Positions 26,456 to 39,499 of a DNA stretch of 64,000 bases are shown here, piece by piece. Numbering within the stretch: position 1 is the first letter of the stretch; every line of letters begins with the position of its first letter. This DNA comes from Alopecurus myosuroides (lineage: Eukaryota > Streptophyta > Magnoliopsida > Poales > Poaceae), in NCBI GenBank assembly GCA_028641055.1, contig CM054062.1, positions 25,366,536 through 25,430,535 on the forward strand, written 5' to 3'. The notes beneath the pieces are model-generated. The model had not been told where the DNA came from and did no database searches. It saw only the letters and a list, made by a program, of their open reading frames with translations. Both the position numbers and the translations under genes were made by a program.

Positions 26456-28178
26456 CATAAGTGGCAGAGAAAGCGATTAAGATATTTCAGCAACCCCCTC
26501 TTTAGTGGAGTAGAGTGACGAGCTGGGCATAGGCAAAATATCCAGCAGGAAGATCTCACCAGGTGAAAAAAGCTAAAAGTGGTGGTTTAGCGATTCCGTA
26601 AATTAAATGAAAGCGCAACACATCCATAGGTCCATCAACTGTCCTGCCATCCGTTATCAACCTAAGCACGTGGGTGCAGCTTCGAATCCGGATGAGCGGA
26701 TAAGGCATCGCTGCTACTGAGGATGAAGATAAGCTGTTTATCTTAGCACGCAGCAGCAGCACCATCAGTTCATCGCTCAGGCCATCCAATCAGCGAAGCC
26801 ATTGGTTACGGCTTACGAAAATATATCTGGTGCACAACTGAATTGTTAACTTTATTTGTCCGGACCAGAACCAGGAACCATCCCCGTCGAGGATTTCCCA
26901 CGACGGCGACGGTCAGATCGAGGCGACGACGTGCGTACCAGACCCCATGGTTCCAACACGCGGCGTCGCAGCCTCCAGGTCGCCGGCCAGTGGCCGAGCA
27001 AACGAATCCACATAAAAGCCCCGGCGAAAACTGGAGCTATGTATATAGGGCCGGGAAGAATGAATTAATCAGGCCAGGAAAGCAACAGCACAAGCCGTTC
27101 GATGAATGCGGGGGGTGGATAGCCGGCCGGGCAGGAGAGATCACGATCATGTCTGGTCTGGATGCATCAAAATGGGCGACTCGGAACCACGGAATCCAGC
27201 GCGACAGTTAGTCGCTCGCCTTTTGGGGATCACTAAAAGTTTCAGCTAGAGCTAGCCTCTTGAGAGGCTTCTAGGTTTCAGCAGAGATGTGTGAGTTGCT
27301 TGTGTTGCTAGCTAGCCCTCGAGTTTGTCTTGTCAGGCGAATGTGTTCAGGCGTTTCGCCAGATATTTTCAGGACATCTGTGCTTCGGTAATTGTTAGCA
27401 GAGACCAGAGAGACTTGCTGACTATGCAGAGGTACAAGACCACATAGGCAACGGCGTAGATAGTCTTCTAGTTGTACCTGAGGTAAATAAATAGAGTATA
27501 TGCAAACAAATGTAACAAACTATCGAGGGTTTAAACTTTGTACACAGACATAATGCTCCGGAGCTAAATAAAGCATCATAGTACAGATAGTGCAACCTAG
27601 TATCATCAGCGCAAATTTCTGACGGAGTCTACCGAAATGCATAATCTGCCTCAGTTTTGGCCGCTAGTACGGTGCGATCTAGCGTGAGGGGCGATGTTCC
27701 TGGCCCGTGACCTTGCCTTTGCTACTGTCATACTGATCCACTGACAGTGTATTGCATGTTTGACCACTCTCTTTCGCGCCTGCAAGCTTAACCGTGGCCC
27801 CGTGCAAAGCGACAAGAAAATTGCTTGACTGGTTTCTATCTTCTTTCCGGAAATCAGATTACAGTAGTGCCGCCGCGGATTCAGTCGTGTCGATGCATGT
27901 ATGCCTTTTTTTTTTGTCTAGTGCAACCATTGTACATTCATTTGGCTCGCATACTAAACTGATACATGGATGTGGTCATGGTTGCAGTGTCTAATATGCA
28001 TGATCATGTTTGATTTAGTTTATGTACTCCCTCCGTTCCAAATTAATTGTCTCAAAGTTGGTCAAAAATGAGTTTATGTGTATGTAGCTGCAAACATTCA
28101 AGTTTGCGAGCCAACTTATTAGGTGGCAGTCTAGTCAACACACACACCAAAAAAAAAATTATCAACGAAACTAATAGC

Positions 28179-28646
28179 TCAGTGCACAACAACGAGGAGT
28201 TTGCATGGTAACGATCGTGAGGTAGGGCAGAAACATGATCTTCCTCTTCCGCAGAGCGCTGCGTGCTTGGCGCTCAACCGCGGGCCTCGGTAGAGCTGCT
28301 CAATGTTAAACCATTTGGCCCACCGGGAGTTCGCATGGAGGGACCCCTCTGTGCGAGTGGTGGAGTGCAACGACTTCTGCCGGACGCGCTCCACTAGCTC
28401 GTCGTCGTTGGTAATTGCGGCAAGCTCATTCGCGTCGTCGTCAGTGGTGACCTCCCACTTTTCGTTGTCGATGTCCGAGAATACCAATGATGGCAGCCCC
28501 GACCCCTCCGCCGCATAGCCGAGGCCGGCACCGCTTGGTGGAGGTGCATCGCCGAGGCTAGCATTTCCCGGAGGAGGCACACCACCGTCACCAGAACCAC
28601 CGCTTGGAGGAGGCACACCACCAAGGCCGCCGAATCCGTGCTCCAT
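28179..28646 (-). CDS. hypothetical 155-codon ORF, copy B
   Basis: Copy of 15803-16270 with the same length, start and stop. The differences noticed are S/G, L/V, H/D, Q/R, T/A, A/P and L/S. It has the same Gly/Pro-rich head and basic tail. No homologue is recognised. Confidence 0.3.
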   Translation of the reverse strand: MEHGFGGLGGVPPPSGGSGDGGVPPPGNASLGDAPPPSGAGLGYAAEGSGLPSLVFSDIDNEKWEVTTDDDANELAAITNDDELVERVRQKSLHSTTRTEGSLHANSRWAKWFNIEQLYRGPRLSAKHAALCGRGRSCFCPTSRSLPCKLLVVVH

Positions 28647-31205
28647 TTGGCTGCGGATCCACTAGAAATTGCTCGCCAGAGGTATACCATGCATATAGTG
28701 CGAGGCGAGAGGCGCATTTTAGGTGTCCCCGAAAAAATTCCGGGCCGGGCCAATATGTGGTGTCAGTTCAAGCCGTAAAAATGGCCGAAATCACAAATCG
28801 GCCGGAATTTCCGGAGCGAGGGGCCTTATTTGGGATTTGCTATGGATGTTGCCTTGACACCTTCCCCATGCTCTACCCCTCCCCCCATTGCACACAGTGG
28901 TGTCACCACCCCCTCGTTGATGGTCCTCGTTGGTTAGATGTTGGCGAAGTTTACTCCGGCACCTTTCTCGTGGCCCGCCCCCGCCTTGTGCATCCCTATC
29001 TATCATGAACAACCTCCCCTTCATTGTCTAGAGCTTCGGATGTGAAAATGCCCGTGCATTGCTAGCTACTAGTCCTAGGCTAGGCTATTTGGCCCCAATC
29101 TGCTAAGGGCCCATCTCCCGAGTGGTTTCTCATCCAATTGTGGATGAATGTCATGTGCCCCCTCAGCCTAATCATGTGGTAGCTCGTCGTGAGTCGCACC
29201 ATGCCCAACCTCTTGGCCCACCATCTTTCCTCGTGCCCCCCCCAACCCCCGCCCGCCATTCCAATAGGACCCCTAGATGTGACTCGTTCCCACCATGCCT
29301 CCCTCTTAGGTTTACCTCCTGCTCCAACTACAACCCATCATCCCTTCCTCTATATTTCCCCCCATTGACCAGAGTTATCTGGATGGATGGCCGTCAGGGA
29401 AGCGACACTTTGATAACTTAAACAAGCAGTTGGGCTGCCGTTTTGAAGTTGAAATATTTTTCCAGCTGGAGCATGAGTAGAACTCCGACCACCGTGGGAA
29501 GAAGTAGCGTGATGCTCTACTCCTCCAAATATAAAAGGCCATCTAGATGCGGTGAACAACCACCACCCGTTGGGGAACCCAAGAGAAAGATGATGTAGCA
29601 TAGCAGGAACTTTCCCCCTAGTTTCTGAGACCATAGTTATTGAAATTGTACGGTTTCAAGATCTTCAAAAGGTCTTGTAGTGGACCTAAACATAGCACAC
29701 AACTTTTATTTTCCCTAACATTTTCGCAAGGTTGTCTCAAGCTTCTCGTCTTGCAGAAAAAAGAGAGTTAAACATATAGTGTGTAAATATGGATGAAAAC
29801 AATAAAAGTGGAAACAAACCAACAAACAAGTAATAGTAGAAAGCAAACAAACGAGATTGTAATCAATGTAAAAGAATGGAAAGGAGGACATAGTTTCACT
29901 AGTGGTGTCTCATCAAAAGATAAAAAAGCAAACGTGTTGAGTAAACACATTACAACTGGTCAATTGACAACATTGGAAGGTCAATATTATGACAGCAAGA
30001 CTGTTCACGACAATGTTCATGTAGGCATTATGTCAAACATATATAAACCGCTATCCAACATGCATCTATAACTAATAATCCATAAAGAGATCACTATCCA
30101 ACATGCATCTCTAAGTATTAAGTTGGAAAGCAGCGAATAATTGAATTAAGAATAGTAAATAATATAAACAGTATTTATAATCAATAAATAGACATAAACA
30201 TCGCTTTACCCTTAGTGGCAACAACATATGGTCGACCTCAGACATTTCTGCCACTTGTGTCCAGATAAGGAGGAGGAATGAACCCGCTATCTAACACAAA
30301 CTTCCTCTTGGAGATCAGAGAGCATGCAAAAATATAAATAAAGTTAGCACAAGATAATGATATAAGAATAATAAGATCACATAAGAAACATGAACAAATC
30401 GATCGCAACTTAACAATTCATCGGATTCCAGCAAACACAACAAGTAGTAATTACATAATATTGATCTTAATCATGTTAGACCACTCACAAGATCTTGACA
30501 TGGTAGCACAAGGAGGAGAGACAATCATCTAGCTACTGCTATGCACATGTAGTCCAAGGCTAAACTACTAACACATCACCTTGGATGCATTCATGGCGAT
30601 GAACAAGCCTCTAGTGAATATTTCCCCCTCCGGCAGGGTGCAGGATCATGACTATGGGAACCCTGGATTGGGGTTTTGGCATGACGGCGGCTCTGAAGAT
30701 GTTTCATGGAAAATAACTCTGTCCCTCAAGGTTTTATGTAAGGGTTGTATATATAGGAGAAGAGGCGACCTAAGGAGAGCAAGGGGGCCCATGCAGCCAG
30801 GGGCACGGCTCCACACTAGCCCACGCGACCAACCCTCCTGAGAAGGTGGTGTCCTCCCCTGGTTGCTTTTTGGACTCCTCCTTCCTTTTGGGTAAAAACT
30901 GTGTCATGGTTTTTCGCAGAATTTTCATGATGAATTTACCTTTAGAAATTTTCGTAAACTTAGAAACAACAAAACAGGAACTGGCAATGGACATCTTGTT
31001 AATAAGTTAGTCCGGAAAATAACCTAAAATGATTTAAAAAAAAATTATAGTAGGAACATGTAGAAATGATATAAAAAAAAACATGGTATAATCAATTATT
31101 ATAGATACACTTGACACATATCACATGCAAGCTAAGATCATCTTAGACTCCTAACTAGAAGGAAATATACAATTTTAACCAGTATGGGAACAACTTAGTA
31201 GAGGT

Positions 31206-32590
31206 TGGGTACATCTCATGTAAGCTGGCTGGAGGGACGCACTCCCAACGCCACAACTAACTATCCCTGTATTTTTTCCATGGCTCCACCCTCTCCAATC
31301 GCTCTCTCCTTGCTGGATGAGGCCTCTTCATACAAGGTAGATCATATGGATTTCATCTTTCTCCCATGTAAACCTTTGAAACTTCCAGAGGAAGACACAT
31401 GGCTTATGGGCTAGGAAAGCCTAACTCATTTAGACACTAATGAGAAGATCCTTGTAGAGAAAACCTAACAGAAAGGCTTGTGTGTTTCCTCCTATTATGC
31501 ACAAACCCACCTCCCTTAACCTGTTTGATCAAGCTGCGGCTACTACTCTAGGGACCAGAGCAAAGATATCCAAAGTGACTTAGGTCATCCCAACAAGATG
31601 AGGATACGCCTCCCTCCTCCAAGAACTCCAAGACTAGTGCAACTCATTCCTCAAGGGAATCCTCCACTCATGCAACTTTGACTTGTCGTAGTACCCGACG
31701 CAAAAGTCTTGATGCAAAAAACATTCTTTAGACATTTGTGTACATAGATACGGAGAAGAGTACCTCGCTTAATCCTGTTTCTTTTTATGTGTCTCTAACT
31801 CTCGACTTATCTCTACAACGTGTGACAACTTCATTGCTCTTGGTTTGCACTTATTTTTCTCTAAGGATTTTATATATCTAATGGATGCCAAGGATTTGAT
31901 GGAAGATATCTTAGCGTAAGTCATCACTAAGAATGCAACGCTCGAAGGAATACCGAAAGAAGAGGTTGCTTTGTTGACAGAAGCGTAGGCTTCCAGTGCA
32001 GCTCCCCTCCCTACTTAGGCTAACATTTTAAACCCTTGAATCATGATAGTGAGATTCAAATAATGTACCTCTCGTCAAGATGTTGACAAGGAATAAAAAA
32101 TACTCACCCAATCCCAAAACCTGCCGACTCCCCAACCTTAAGAAATCCCTAGCATACCAAAGGAAGGTCCTATCCAATAGATAAAAATCAGATCATGGGC
32201 TGAAAGATCAGGGGTTTCTGTCAGAAGGGATATTAAAACTAACTCGGCAAGTACTTGAAAAGGAAAAAAATCGATGTCATTTATCTCCTAGAAACCATCA
32301 AAAAATTCCCCATAGACCACAAACTCTTGAGCATAGATTTTGGGAGCAAATATTTCTGGATTTGGCTATCAACGACTGCTACTTCCGGAGAACTTTGTTG
32401 GTAACCCTAGGTGGAAGGGATGATATAGCCCAACAACATGTATTTTCCTCGATTGAGAATGAAGGTTTGTATAATCTATAGGAACTAATGATACTTCAAC
32501 CAAGTTAGCATCATATGCACACAAATAGAAACCAACTTGTCTCTGAGGTTCTAAGAAGGATGTCAAGATTCTTGTCCAGCTAGTCAAAAT
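31206..32590 (+). mobile_element. degenerate LINE 5' fragment (ORF1 end and endonuclease start)
   Basis: No intact frame. Near 32270-32400 the plus strand reads DVIYLLETIKKFPIDHKLLS, then FWIWLSTTATSGE, which matches the start of the apurinic endonuclease of plant L1-type ORF2 (a LLQET..D..L pattern ending with W..G.SGG). Everything upstream is fragmentary. It could be the 5' part of the LINE resumed at 45098, but intervening insertions and the gap prevent proof. Confidence 0.45.
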
Positions 32591-32891
32591 GATTAAATGT
32601 ATGGTCTGATATGAAGTGATAAATAATTGTAAATAGAACGGACTAGATTGTAGATGATATTAAACCGTGAAAGAATGCTGAAAATAATAATAAAATATAG
32701 AATACTGGTGTATGCTACATAAGTTAAAAAAATCCCTGCGTAACCGCCAAGATCATTATGTAGAAAACGGTGCATGCAAATATATGCATTGATCAGGATC
32801 ACGACTCACGGGCAGCGGAATCGATGTAAACATAAAAAACTTATGAAACATTATAGATCCTCGCAACTAGGCCTAGTTGTAAGGGGATGTC

Positions 32892-33569
32892 TGATACGTC
32901 ATAAACGTATCCTTAATTTCTGATGTTCCATGTTGTGTTCATGCCATATGCTATATGTTTTTCTTATACTTTATGTCATTTTTATCGATTTTCCGGGACT
33001 AACCTATTGACAAGATGCCACAGAGCCAGTTCCCGTTTTCTGTTGTTTTTAGTTTCAGAAAAGTTGTTTTGGAAATATTCTTGGAATTGGAAATTTTGAA
33101 GTCCGGAAGTCTTAGAATTCCCAAAGGTTCCACGGAGTCTCGAAGAGGCCCGAGGGGGGCCATAGGGGCCCCACACCATAGGGCGGCGCGCCCCCTGGCC
33201 GCCCCTGGGGGTGGTGTGGGCCCCTCGGGCGCCCACCGCCATCGCCCTTTCGCCCATATATTCCCCCTGATGCGTGAACCCTAAAAATATACCACTTTTA
33301 TATGAAAAACATCCGAGGCCGCCGTCATCATTGACCCGAGATCGGGAGGGTTCTCGAGTTCTCCCTGGCACCTTGCCGGGAGGGAAAATTATCACCGGAG
33401 GGATCTACACCACCATGCCCGCCTCCGGAGTGATGCGTGAGTAGTTCATCCTTGGGCTACGGGTCCATAGCAGTAGCTAGATGGTTGTCCTCTCCTCTTT
33501 ATGCCTCATGTTTAGATCTCGTGAGCTGCCTCACATGATCGAGATCATCTTACTGTAATGATACATGTT
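32892..33569 (+). mobile_element. gypsy-type LTR fragment interrupted by CACTA element 1
   Basis: It starts TGATACGTCATAAACGTATC, typical of the large Triticeae gypsy LTRs (Fatima/Sabrina group), and shares their GGGACTAACCTATTGAC phrase near 32996. The CACTA terminus begins inside it at 33570. The rest of the LTR was not found, because the far side of the CACTA is lost before the gap. Confidence 0.65.
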
Positions 33570-34544
33570 CACTACTAGAGATTTGCTTGTAGCAGTATAT
33601 CCTACCACAGGCGAACAAGAAAGCCTGTGCGCCTGGGTTAATTAGCGCAGGCGAAGCGCCAGCAAGTGCGCCTGGGGTAGGACAGTTACCCCAGGCGAAC
33701 AGAAACCGGAAGCGCCTGGGGTAAAGTGTGGCAGGGCCAACCACGGCCGACCCTGGCACGCTTCCTTTACCGCAGGCGAATAGATTCCCAGTTCGCCTGC
33801 GGTATAACAGATACCACATGCGAGTAAGTAACGAAGCGCCTGGGGTAAAAAGTGGACTGGGGTAGCTCCCTTTAGCGCAGGTGCACAGGTTCGTTGTTCG
33901 CCTGGGACAAAGAATAGCCTGGGGTAGCACCACTTAGCGCAGGCGCTTCCCGTAGCATATTCGCCTGGGGTAATATTTGTCCCCAATATAAGTGCGGCCA
34001 GCCACCCACCACCACCCCTATCCACCCCACTCACTCACTCACTAGTCCAAACTCGAGCCATTAGTGCTCCTAGCTCAATCCCCATACCCCTCCACCATTT
34101 TTAGCTAATTTAACCAATCATGTTTGTTATATTTTAGCTAGTATGCTACCCCACTTTCCCTCTTCCAAATCTCTCCACTAGATATATTAACCGGACACTA
34201 GATCTCACCACAAATGCACCACTAGCTACTTCTAGATCTATCAATCTCTTATCGGTCGTCTCTTCGGTGATCTTCGACGTCGTCATCGCGTCTATATATT
34301 TTGCATTGTGTGTCATCTTAATAGGTGCGTGGGATTGGTCGGTGGATGAGAATTCGTTCTCTTTTTCATTTTATTGTGTTGCCATGAGGATGAGTTGCCA
34401 ATGTTTTGCCGAAATGTTGATTCATTTCCTTTTCGGCAAATTTCTGGCGCTCCGCGTTACACCTTTTGTAGGAAGGTCATGCCGAATTTTTCCGTGAAAA
34501 CCGGATCTAGTTAATGAAACCTCTCTCTCTTGCATTTTGTAGCA

Positions 34545-37500
34545 ATGGTCATTGCGATGAGGACAAGCGTGGTGCATAGGTACGTGCGACGCGCGACGGC
34601 CGAGATGCATCGAAACAACCGCACCGAGATAGAGTGTCCGTGTCGGAAATGCAAGCTGGGGTCTTTGTTCAAACCAGATTCTGGTAATGTGGAGAAGCAC
34701 CTGCTCAGGTATAGTTTCATGGAGGGCCACACTAAGTGGATGGATGACGATGAAGACGATGATAACATCAAGACCAATTGGGCGGCGACATGTGAAGATG
34801 ATCAGGAGGAGTCTGAACATGGCAATGGAGAGGACGAAGAGGCGGCTGTCCACGGAGACGACTATAATGAAGAAGAAGGGAGTCATGGTGATCAGCAACA
34901 TGCAGACGAGGACATGAACACTCCGCTAACTTCAGTCGTGCGCGACCCTCATGTTCAAGATCTTCTTCTCAAGAACACGTCGACCGACGCCAGACGTAAA
35001 TCTAAGATCACGCAACTAGAGATAGACTCTGCAACTCCGTTGTATGACGCAAGTCGCGGGGCGGAGGAGTCACGCTTGAGAGTAGCTCTGGATCTTCTTG
35101 AGATGAAGGCCAAACACGGATGGACCGACACAAGCATGGACGATCTTCTGCGATACCTCAAGACGCACTTACCTGAAGGGAACACATATGCTAGTAGTCT
35201 ATAGGAGGCCAAGAAAATCGTGTGCCCCCTCGATTTACCGCACACAAAATACCACGCTTGCGTCCGTGACTGCATAATTTACCGTAACGAGCACGCGGAC
35301 CAGATCAAATGTCCGGTGTGCGGTGTTGATCGTTACAAGAGGGGGACGAAGAAAGCTCCTAGGAAAGTTGTGTGGTACTTTCCACTCATTCCCCGTCTGC
35401 AGCGGTACTTTGTGGACCCCAAGGAAGCAAAGCTCATGCGCTGGCACGAGGACAGAAAGAAGGCGGTGCTGAGCGATCCAGAACGTGTTGAAAAACCAGT
35501 GCTAACACACCCTTCGGATGCACGTCAGTGGAAAGCATTAGACGCATTCGATGAGGAATTCGGGAACGACCCAAGGAACATCAGGCTTGGTGCGAGCACC
35601 GACGGTCTCAATCCGTTTGGCAATCAGAGCAGCAAACATAGCACCTGGCCCGTGTTTGTATGGATGTACAACCTCCCCCCATGGTTGTGTCTGAAGAGGA
35701 AGTACATACACATGAGTATGCTGATTCAAGGGCCGACCCAGCCAGGGAGCGATATCAACCTGTATCTCGAGTTATTGAAGGAGGAGCTAGACACGTTGTG
35801 GGAGGAAGGGGTGGAAACATGGGACGCCTTCAAAGAAGAAACTTTTCGTATGAGAGCCGCACTGATCACGACGGTGCAGGACTATCTCGGATACGGATAT
35901 ATTGCGTGTCAGGTGTGCCATGGACACAAGGCTTGTGTCAGGTGCATGGAATTTACCCCGTTTCTACAGCTACACAAGGATCCCGGATCTTCTAAAACCG
36001 TATACATGAGGCATCGAATGTGGCTACCACTGAACGACCCGTGGAGAAAGCGCGTAGACCTTATCAACGGTAAAGATGAGCTCGATCTACCTCCACGCAA
36101 GAGAAGAGGAGAAGAGATCGATACTCTATTGAAGAATTGGAAAACGTGTCCTCCGTCGGGAAAGGTACAAAAGCGGAAGCGAGGAGAGAAAAAGTGTCCT
36201 CCGCCAGAAGGACCGCTCTTGGGGGTATGGAAAAGGAGGTCCGTGTTTTGGGACTTGCGGTACTGGCCAATCCTCGGAGTGCCTCACTGCCTTGATGTCA
36301 TGCATATCACGAAGAATGTGTGTGAGAGCTTGCTTGGCACCCTGTTCAACATGCCAGATAGGACCAAAGACGGGCCAAAATCAAGATACGACCTGATGGC
36401 CCTGAATATCAGGAGCGAGCTTCACTTACCGCCTTCTACGCGTGAACAGACGGAGGAGGACGAGGATGGGGTGGAGGAGATGGACGACCGCAAGCGGAAA
36501 ACGGCTAAGAAACACCAAACTCACCGCCTGAAACCCTCTTGCTTCACTCTAAGCCCCGACGAGCTCGCGCAAATATTCACATGCCTCCTCGGAGTGAAAT
36601 TTCCCTTAGGTTACGCGGGGCTGATAAGCAGATACCTAGACGCGGAGAAAAAAATCTTCAGCGGGATGAAGTCTCATGACTGTCACGTGATGATGACGCA
36701 GATACTTCCGGTTGCAATCAGAGGGATAATGGAACCGCACGTCCGTCAAACGCTCACTGGCCTTTGTAACTTTTTCGATATCATCACTCGGAAGTCGATA
36801 AGCGTGAAGAAACTCGGAAGGCTGCAGGAAGAGATCGTCACCATCCTATGCGAGCTTGAGATGTATTTCCCACCTGCCTTCTTTGATATTATGGTACATC
36901 TCTTGGTCCATATCGTGGACGATATCACCAATCTTGGGCCGGCATTCTTGCACAACATGATGGCGTTAGAAAGAATGAACGGGATCATCAAATCATTCGT
37001 TCGTAATAGGGCACACCCGGATGGAAGCATCGTCCAGGGATTTCTCACCGAAGAATGCATCTCTTTCTGCAAGAATTTCCTAGGCGATGAGAAGCCAGCT
37101 GTTGGTTTGCCCGCGAACAAGCACCTTGACAGGTTCATGGGGGTAGGCCACAACACTGGCAAAAGGGTAATGGACGCGGACTCCTGTGGTCGGAGAGCCG
37201 ACTTTGAAAGGGCCCACCTAGTAGTGTTACAACACATCGACGATGTCGACCCTTGGATAGAAGAGCACAAAACCGCGATAAAAAACAGTGCTCGCAGGCC
37301 GATGACGGAAGATGAGATATTTAGAGCACACAACTCCTCTTTCGCGACATGGTTCAAGAAGCAGATTGATGCCGATCCCCCGCCAATGACATGTGAGAAA
37401 GATAAAATTGTATTGGCCTTGTCATATGGCCCCGCGCCCAATCTGATGACTTATCAAGCATACGACATCAATGGGTACACATTCTACACGGAGGAAAGAG

Positions 37501-38057
37501 ACAAAAGTAGCGACTATCAAAACTCGTCTATAACGATGGAATCTTACACGGGCGAAGAGGTTAGAAGATACTACGGAAGGATCGAGGAAATCTGGGAGCT
37601 TGACTACATTGGGGTAAAGCTGCCGATGTTCCATGTCAGATGGTCTACAAACGTCACGAAAGAAGACGAATATTTCACCACTATGTCGATGTCTGAAGCC
37701 AACAAACCCAAGTCCAAGAACCCCACCGCGCAAAATGAGCCCTGGGTATTGGCTAAGCACGTGGAGCAATGCTTCTTCATAACCGACCCGGCAAAGCCTA
37801 GTCGTGTTGTCGTAAGGAGAGGAAAAAGGGCCCTCGTCGGAATGGATGGAGTCGCCGATGAGAAGGACTTCGACGGCTTAGTCGGAGACCCGATGATGGA
37901 AGAACCCGGTGAAGACGATGCACCATACACCACAAGAAGAAGCAGGACCACACTACCTAGGGCAGGCCTTCCATTCACAAGAAGAAGTCACAATATGGCG
38001 GTCACGTATTCAACATCGACCAAGAAAGGCAAGACTAATATTGTGACGAAAGGTTGA
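34545..38057 (+). pseudogene. CACTA (En/Spm) TNPD-type transposase, one nonsense codon
   Basis: The gene encodes the enzyme that cuts and joins CACTA ends. From the N-terminus: a transposase-associated region with ECPCRKCK and a HLL..GF-like HLLRYSFMEGHTKW block; an acidic spacer (about 65-130); a tnp2 domain (about 180-620) with KIVCPLDLPH, ADQIKCPVCG, the acidic LGASTDGLNPFG and HCLDVMHITKNVCESLLGTL; then a DUF4218-like region (SHDCHVMMTQILPVAIRGIM) and a DUF4216-like C-terminus. There are 1,170 codons with a single in-frame TAG at 35202-35204, where element 2 has CAG, a simple C-to-T change. The start follows a TTTTGTAG acceptor, so a noncoding 5' exon is likely. Confidence 0.9.
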
Positions 38058-38463
38058 GAGAGGGAAATACTCGCGATATAACATGCTAATAGCTATATGT
38101 ACAATGTGTTTTTAGAGAGAAACACTTGCGGTATCTCGCTAAACCAATCTATTTACGCTCGATGCGACATTATTTTTTTTTGCACATGTTAACTTTCATA
38201 TGTATGTATTTTTTAAGTGAAAACCAACGTGGGGGAGCCACATATTATAGCATTCGTATTGCTCGATGTGTCCCAGGCCGCGGGGCTGTGTAATTTAGAA
38301 AATCTTAGCACAGGCGCATCATCGAGAAAATGCGCATGGGGTAATCTTTTTCACAAGCGCTTTTGGCAGGACATGCGCCTGGGGTAATGCCATGTGGGAC
38401 CGCGCAAACCAAAATCCTACGAAATTTAGCGCAGGCGCATTATCTAGGTAACGCGCCTGCGGT

Positions 38464-38518
38464 GCCGCAGGCCTTTAGGACCGGTTTGTATCACAAACCG
38501 GTCCTAAAGGCCTGCGGC
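38464..38518. repeat. perfect inverted repeat, 26 bp arms, 3 bp loop
   Basis: Arms at 38464-38489 and 38493-38518 with loop ATC. The core is TTTAGGACCGGTTTGT and its complement. Weaker copies follow near 38560-38600 and 38645-38675. Element 2 has a 14 bp-arm version at 58655-58685. Confidence 0.92.
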
Positions 38519-38996
38519 CATTTGCTGCGGGTAGGTAGGGGGCCCAGGGGACAGATCCTTTAGAACCGGTTGGTACCACAAACCGGTCCTAAAGGCCATG
38601 AGGCCATTTGCGGCAGGGTGTGGGGCCCAGTGGACAGATCCTTTTCGAACCGGTTTGTATTAGAAACCGGTGCCAATGTGCCTAGCTCAATGCTTTAGTA
38701 TTCTAAGTGACCAGATCTCACCCGCACCCACACGAACCCACACGCCGCCGCCGTCGCCAGTGTCGAGAGGAGCAGAGCAGGTCGTCGCCCACTCCGTCGT
38801 CGTCGTCGTCGTTGATCCAGGTCAGCCCCTCTCCCTCCCATCCCCCCTCCATCCCAGCCCACTCCGGCCCTCCCGTCGTCGTTGTGGAGGATGTGCGCCT
38901 GCTTCTGGTGGCCGCGGTGCTCCCGTCGTCGTGGATCCAGAGGAATGTGCATTATATCTCCAGGATTTAGTGCTCTTAGCGGATCCTTGTAGTGCA

Positions 38997-39122
38997 TTTT
39001 TTTAGACTAAAAGGGGCTGCCCCCCGATTTCATTGAAATCACGAACAACAAAGTTTTAGCAGGTTCCTTACAAACGGCAAAAGCCGTAGAACAAAACACA
39101 GCACCACACACAGGTGGGCAAG
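38997..39122 (-). mobile_element. LINE 3' end, reverse orientation
   Basis: Read on the minus strand it ends ..TCGGGGGGCAGCCCC, TTTTAGTCTAAAAAAA. That AATGAAA..GGGGGCAGCCCC phrase plus a short poly(A) is the usual 3' end of a cereal LINE. The 5' side runs into the gap. Confidence 0.5.
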
Positions 39123-39222
39123 NNNNNNNNNNNNNNNNNNNNNNNNNNNNNNNNNNNNNNNNNNNNNNNNNNNNNNNNNNNNNNNNNNNNNNNNNNNNNN
39201 NNNNNNNNNNNNNNNNNNNNNN
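39123..39222. other. assembly gap (100 N)
   Basis: One hundred N, a conventional placeholder of unknown true size. The two sides belong to different transposons, so adjacency across it should not be assumed. Confidence 1.
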
Positions 39223-39499
39223 TGGTGGAAATGAAACTTCTACCACACACTGAAGGTGAGCCTCAAAAAACTGATGTGCAAATTATTGAAGCAGTACTGA
39301 GCAGCAGTCCTCATCCAGCGGCAGCACATTCTTCACAAGTATGGGATTAGCATCAAGTTCTAGGAAGTCCTCCATTTCAGCAGCACGCATCCGAGAGTTA
39401 GAAGGTAGGCTTGCAATCAGGAGCAACAGTCGATGAAGGCAACTGAAAGGTATCACCAGGAGATGGATGCAAAACTGAAAGCCCATGATGAAAAGTTTA
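39223..39499 (+). pseudogene. CACTA element 3, coiled-coil region of the TNPA-type gene, left part
   Basis: Broken frames encode AHSSQ, RIRELEGRLAIRS, then ATERYHQEMDAKLKAHDEKF, the charged coiled-coil end of a Transposase_24-type (TNP1/TNPA) protein. It breaks off at the target duplication of the insertion at 39500 and resumes at 44042. This family differs from elements 1 and 2. Confidence 0.7.

Larger units (their letters stand above)
21255..31205. repeat. tandem segmental duplication, copy B
   Basis: Same order and orientation as 9190-18817. It contains the intact CKX gene. Copy-specific features are the roughly 1.3 kb block at 25150-26455 and the lack of the exon 2 MITE. Confidence 0.92.
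33570..38996 (+). mobile_element. CACTA element 1, 5' part (truncated)
   Basis: The terminus CACTACTAGAGATTTGCTT is followed by an array of subterminal motifs (CGCCTGGGGTA, ACCCCAGGCGAA, GCGCAGGCG) to about 33975. The transposase gene (34545-38057) follows, then a second block of the same motifs (38280-38460), a set of ACCGGTTTGT palindromes (38464-38690), and the start of a GC-rich leader with a CCAG|GTCAGCCCC donor near 38820, which is also found in element 2. A LINE end and the gap interrupt it at 38997, so the 3' terminus is not visible. The left flanking GTT (33567-33569) cannot be checked as a target duplication. Confidence 0.85.

Noticed and set aside
36746..37441. 231-codon minus-strand ORF
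   Set aside because: Lies entirely antisense to the CACTA transposase and recurs as a shadow of element 2.
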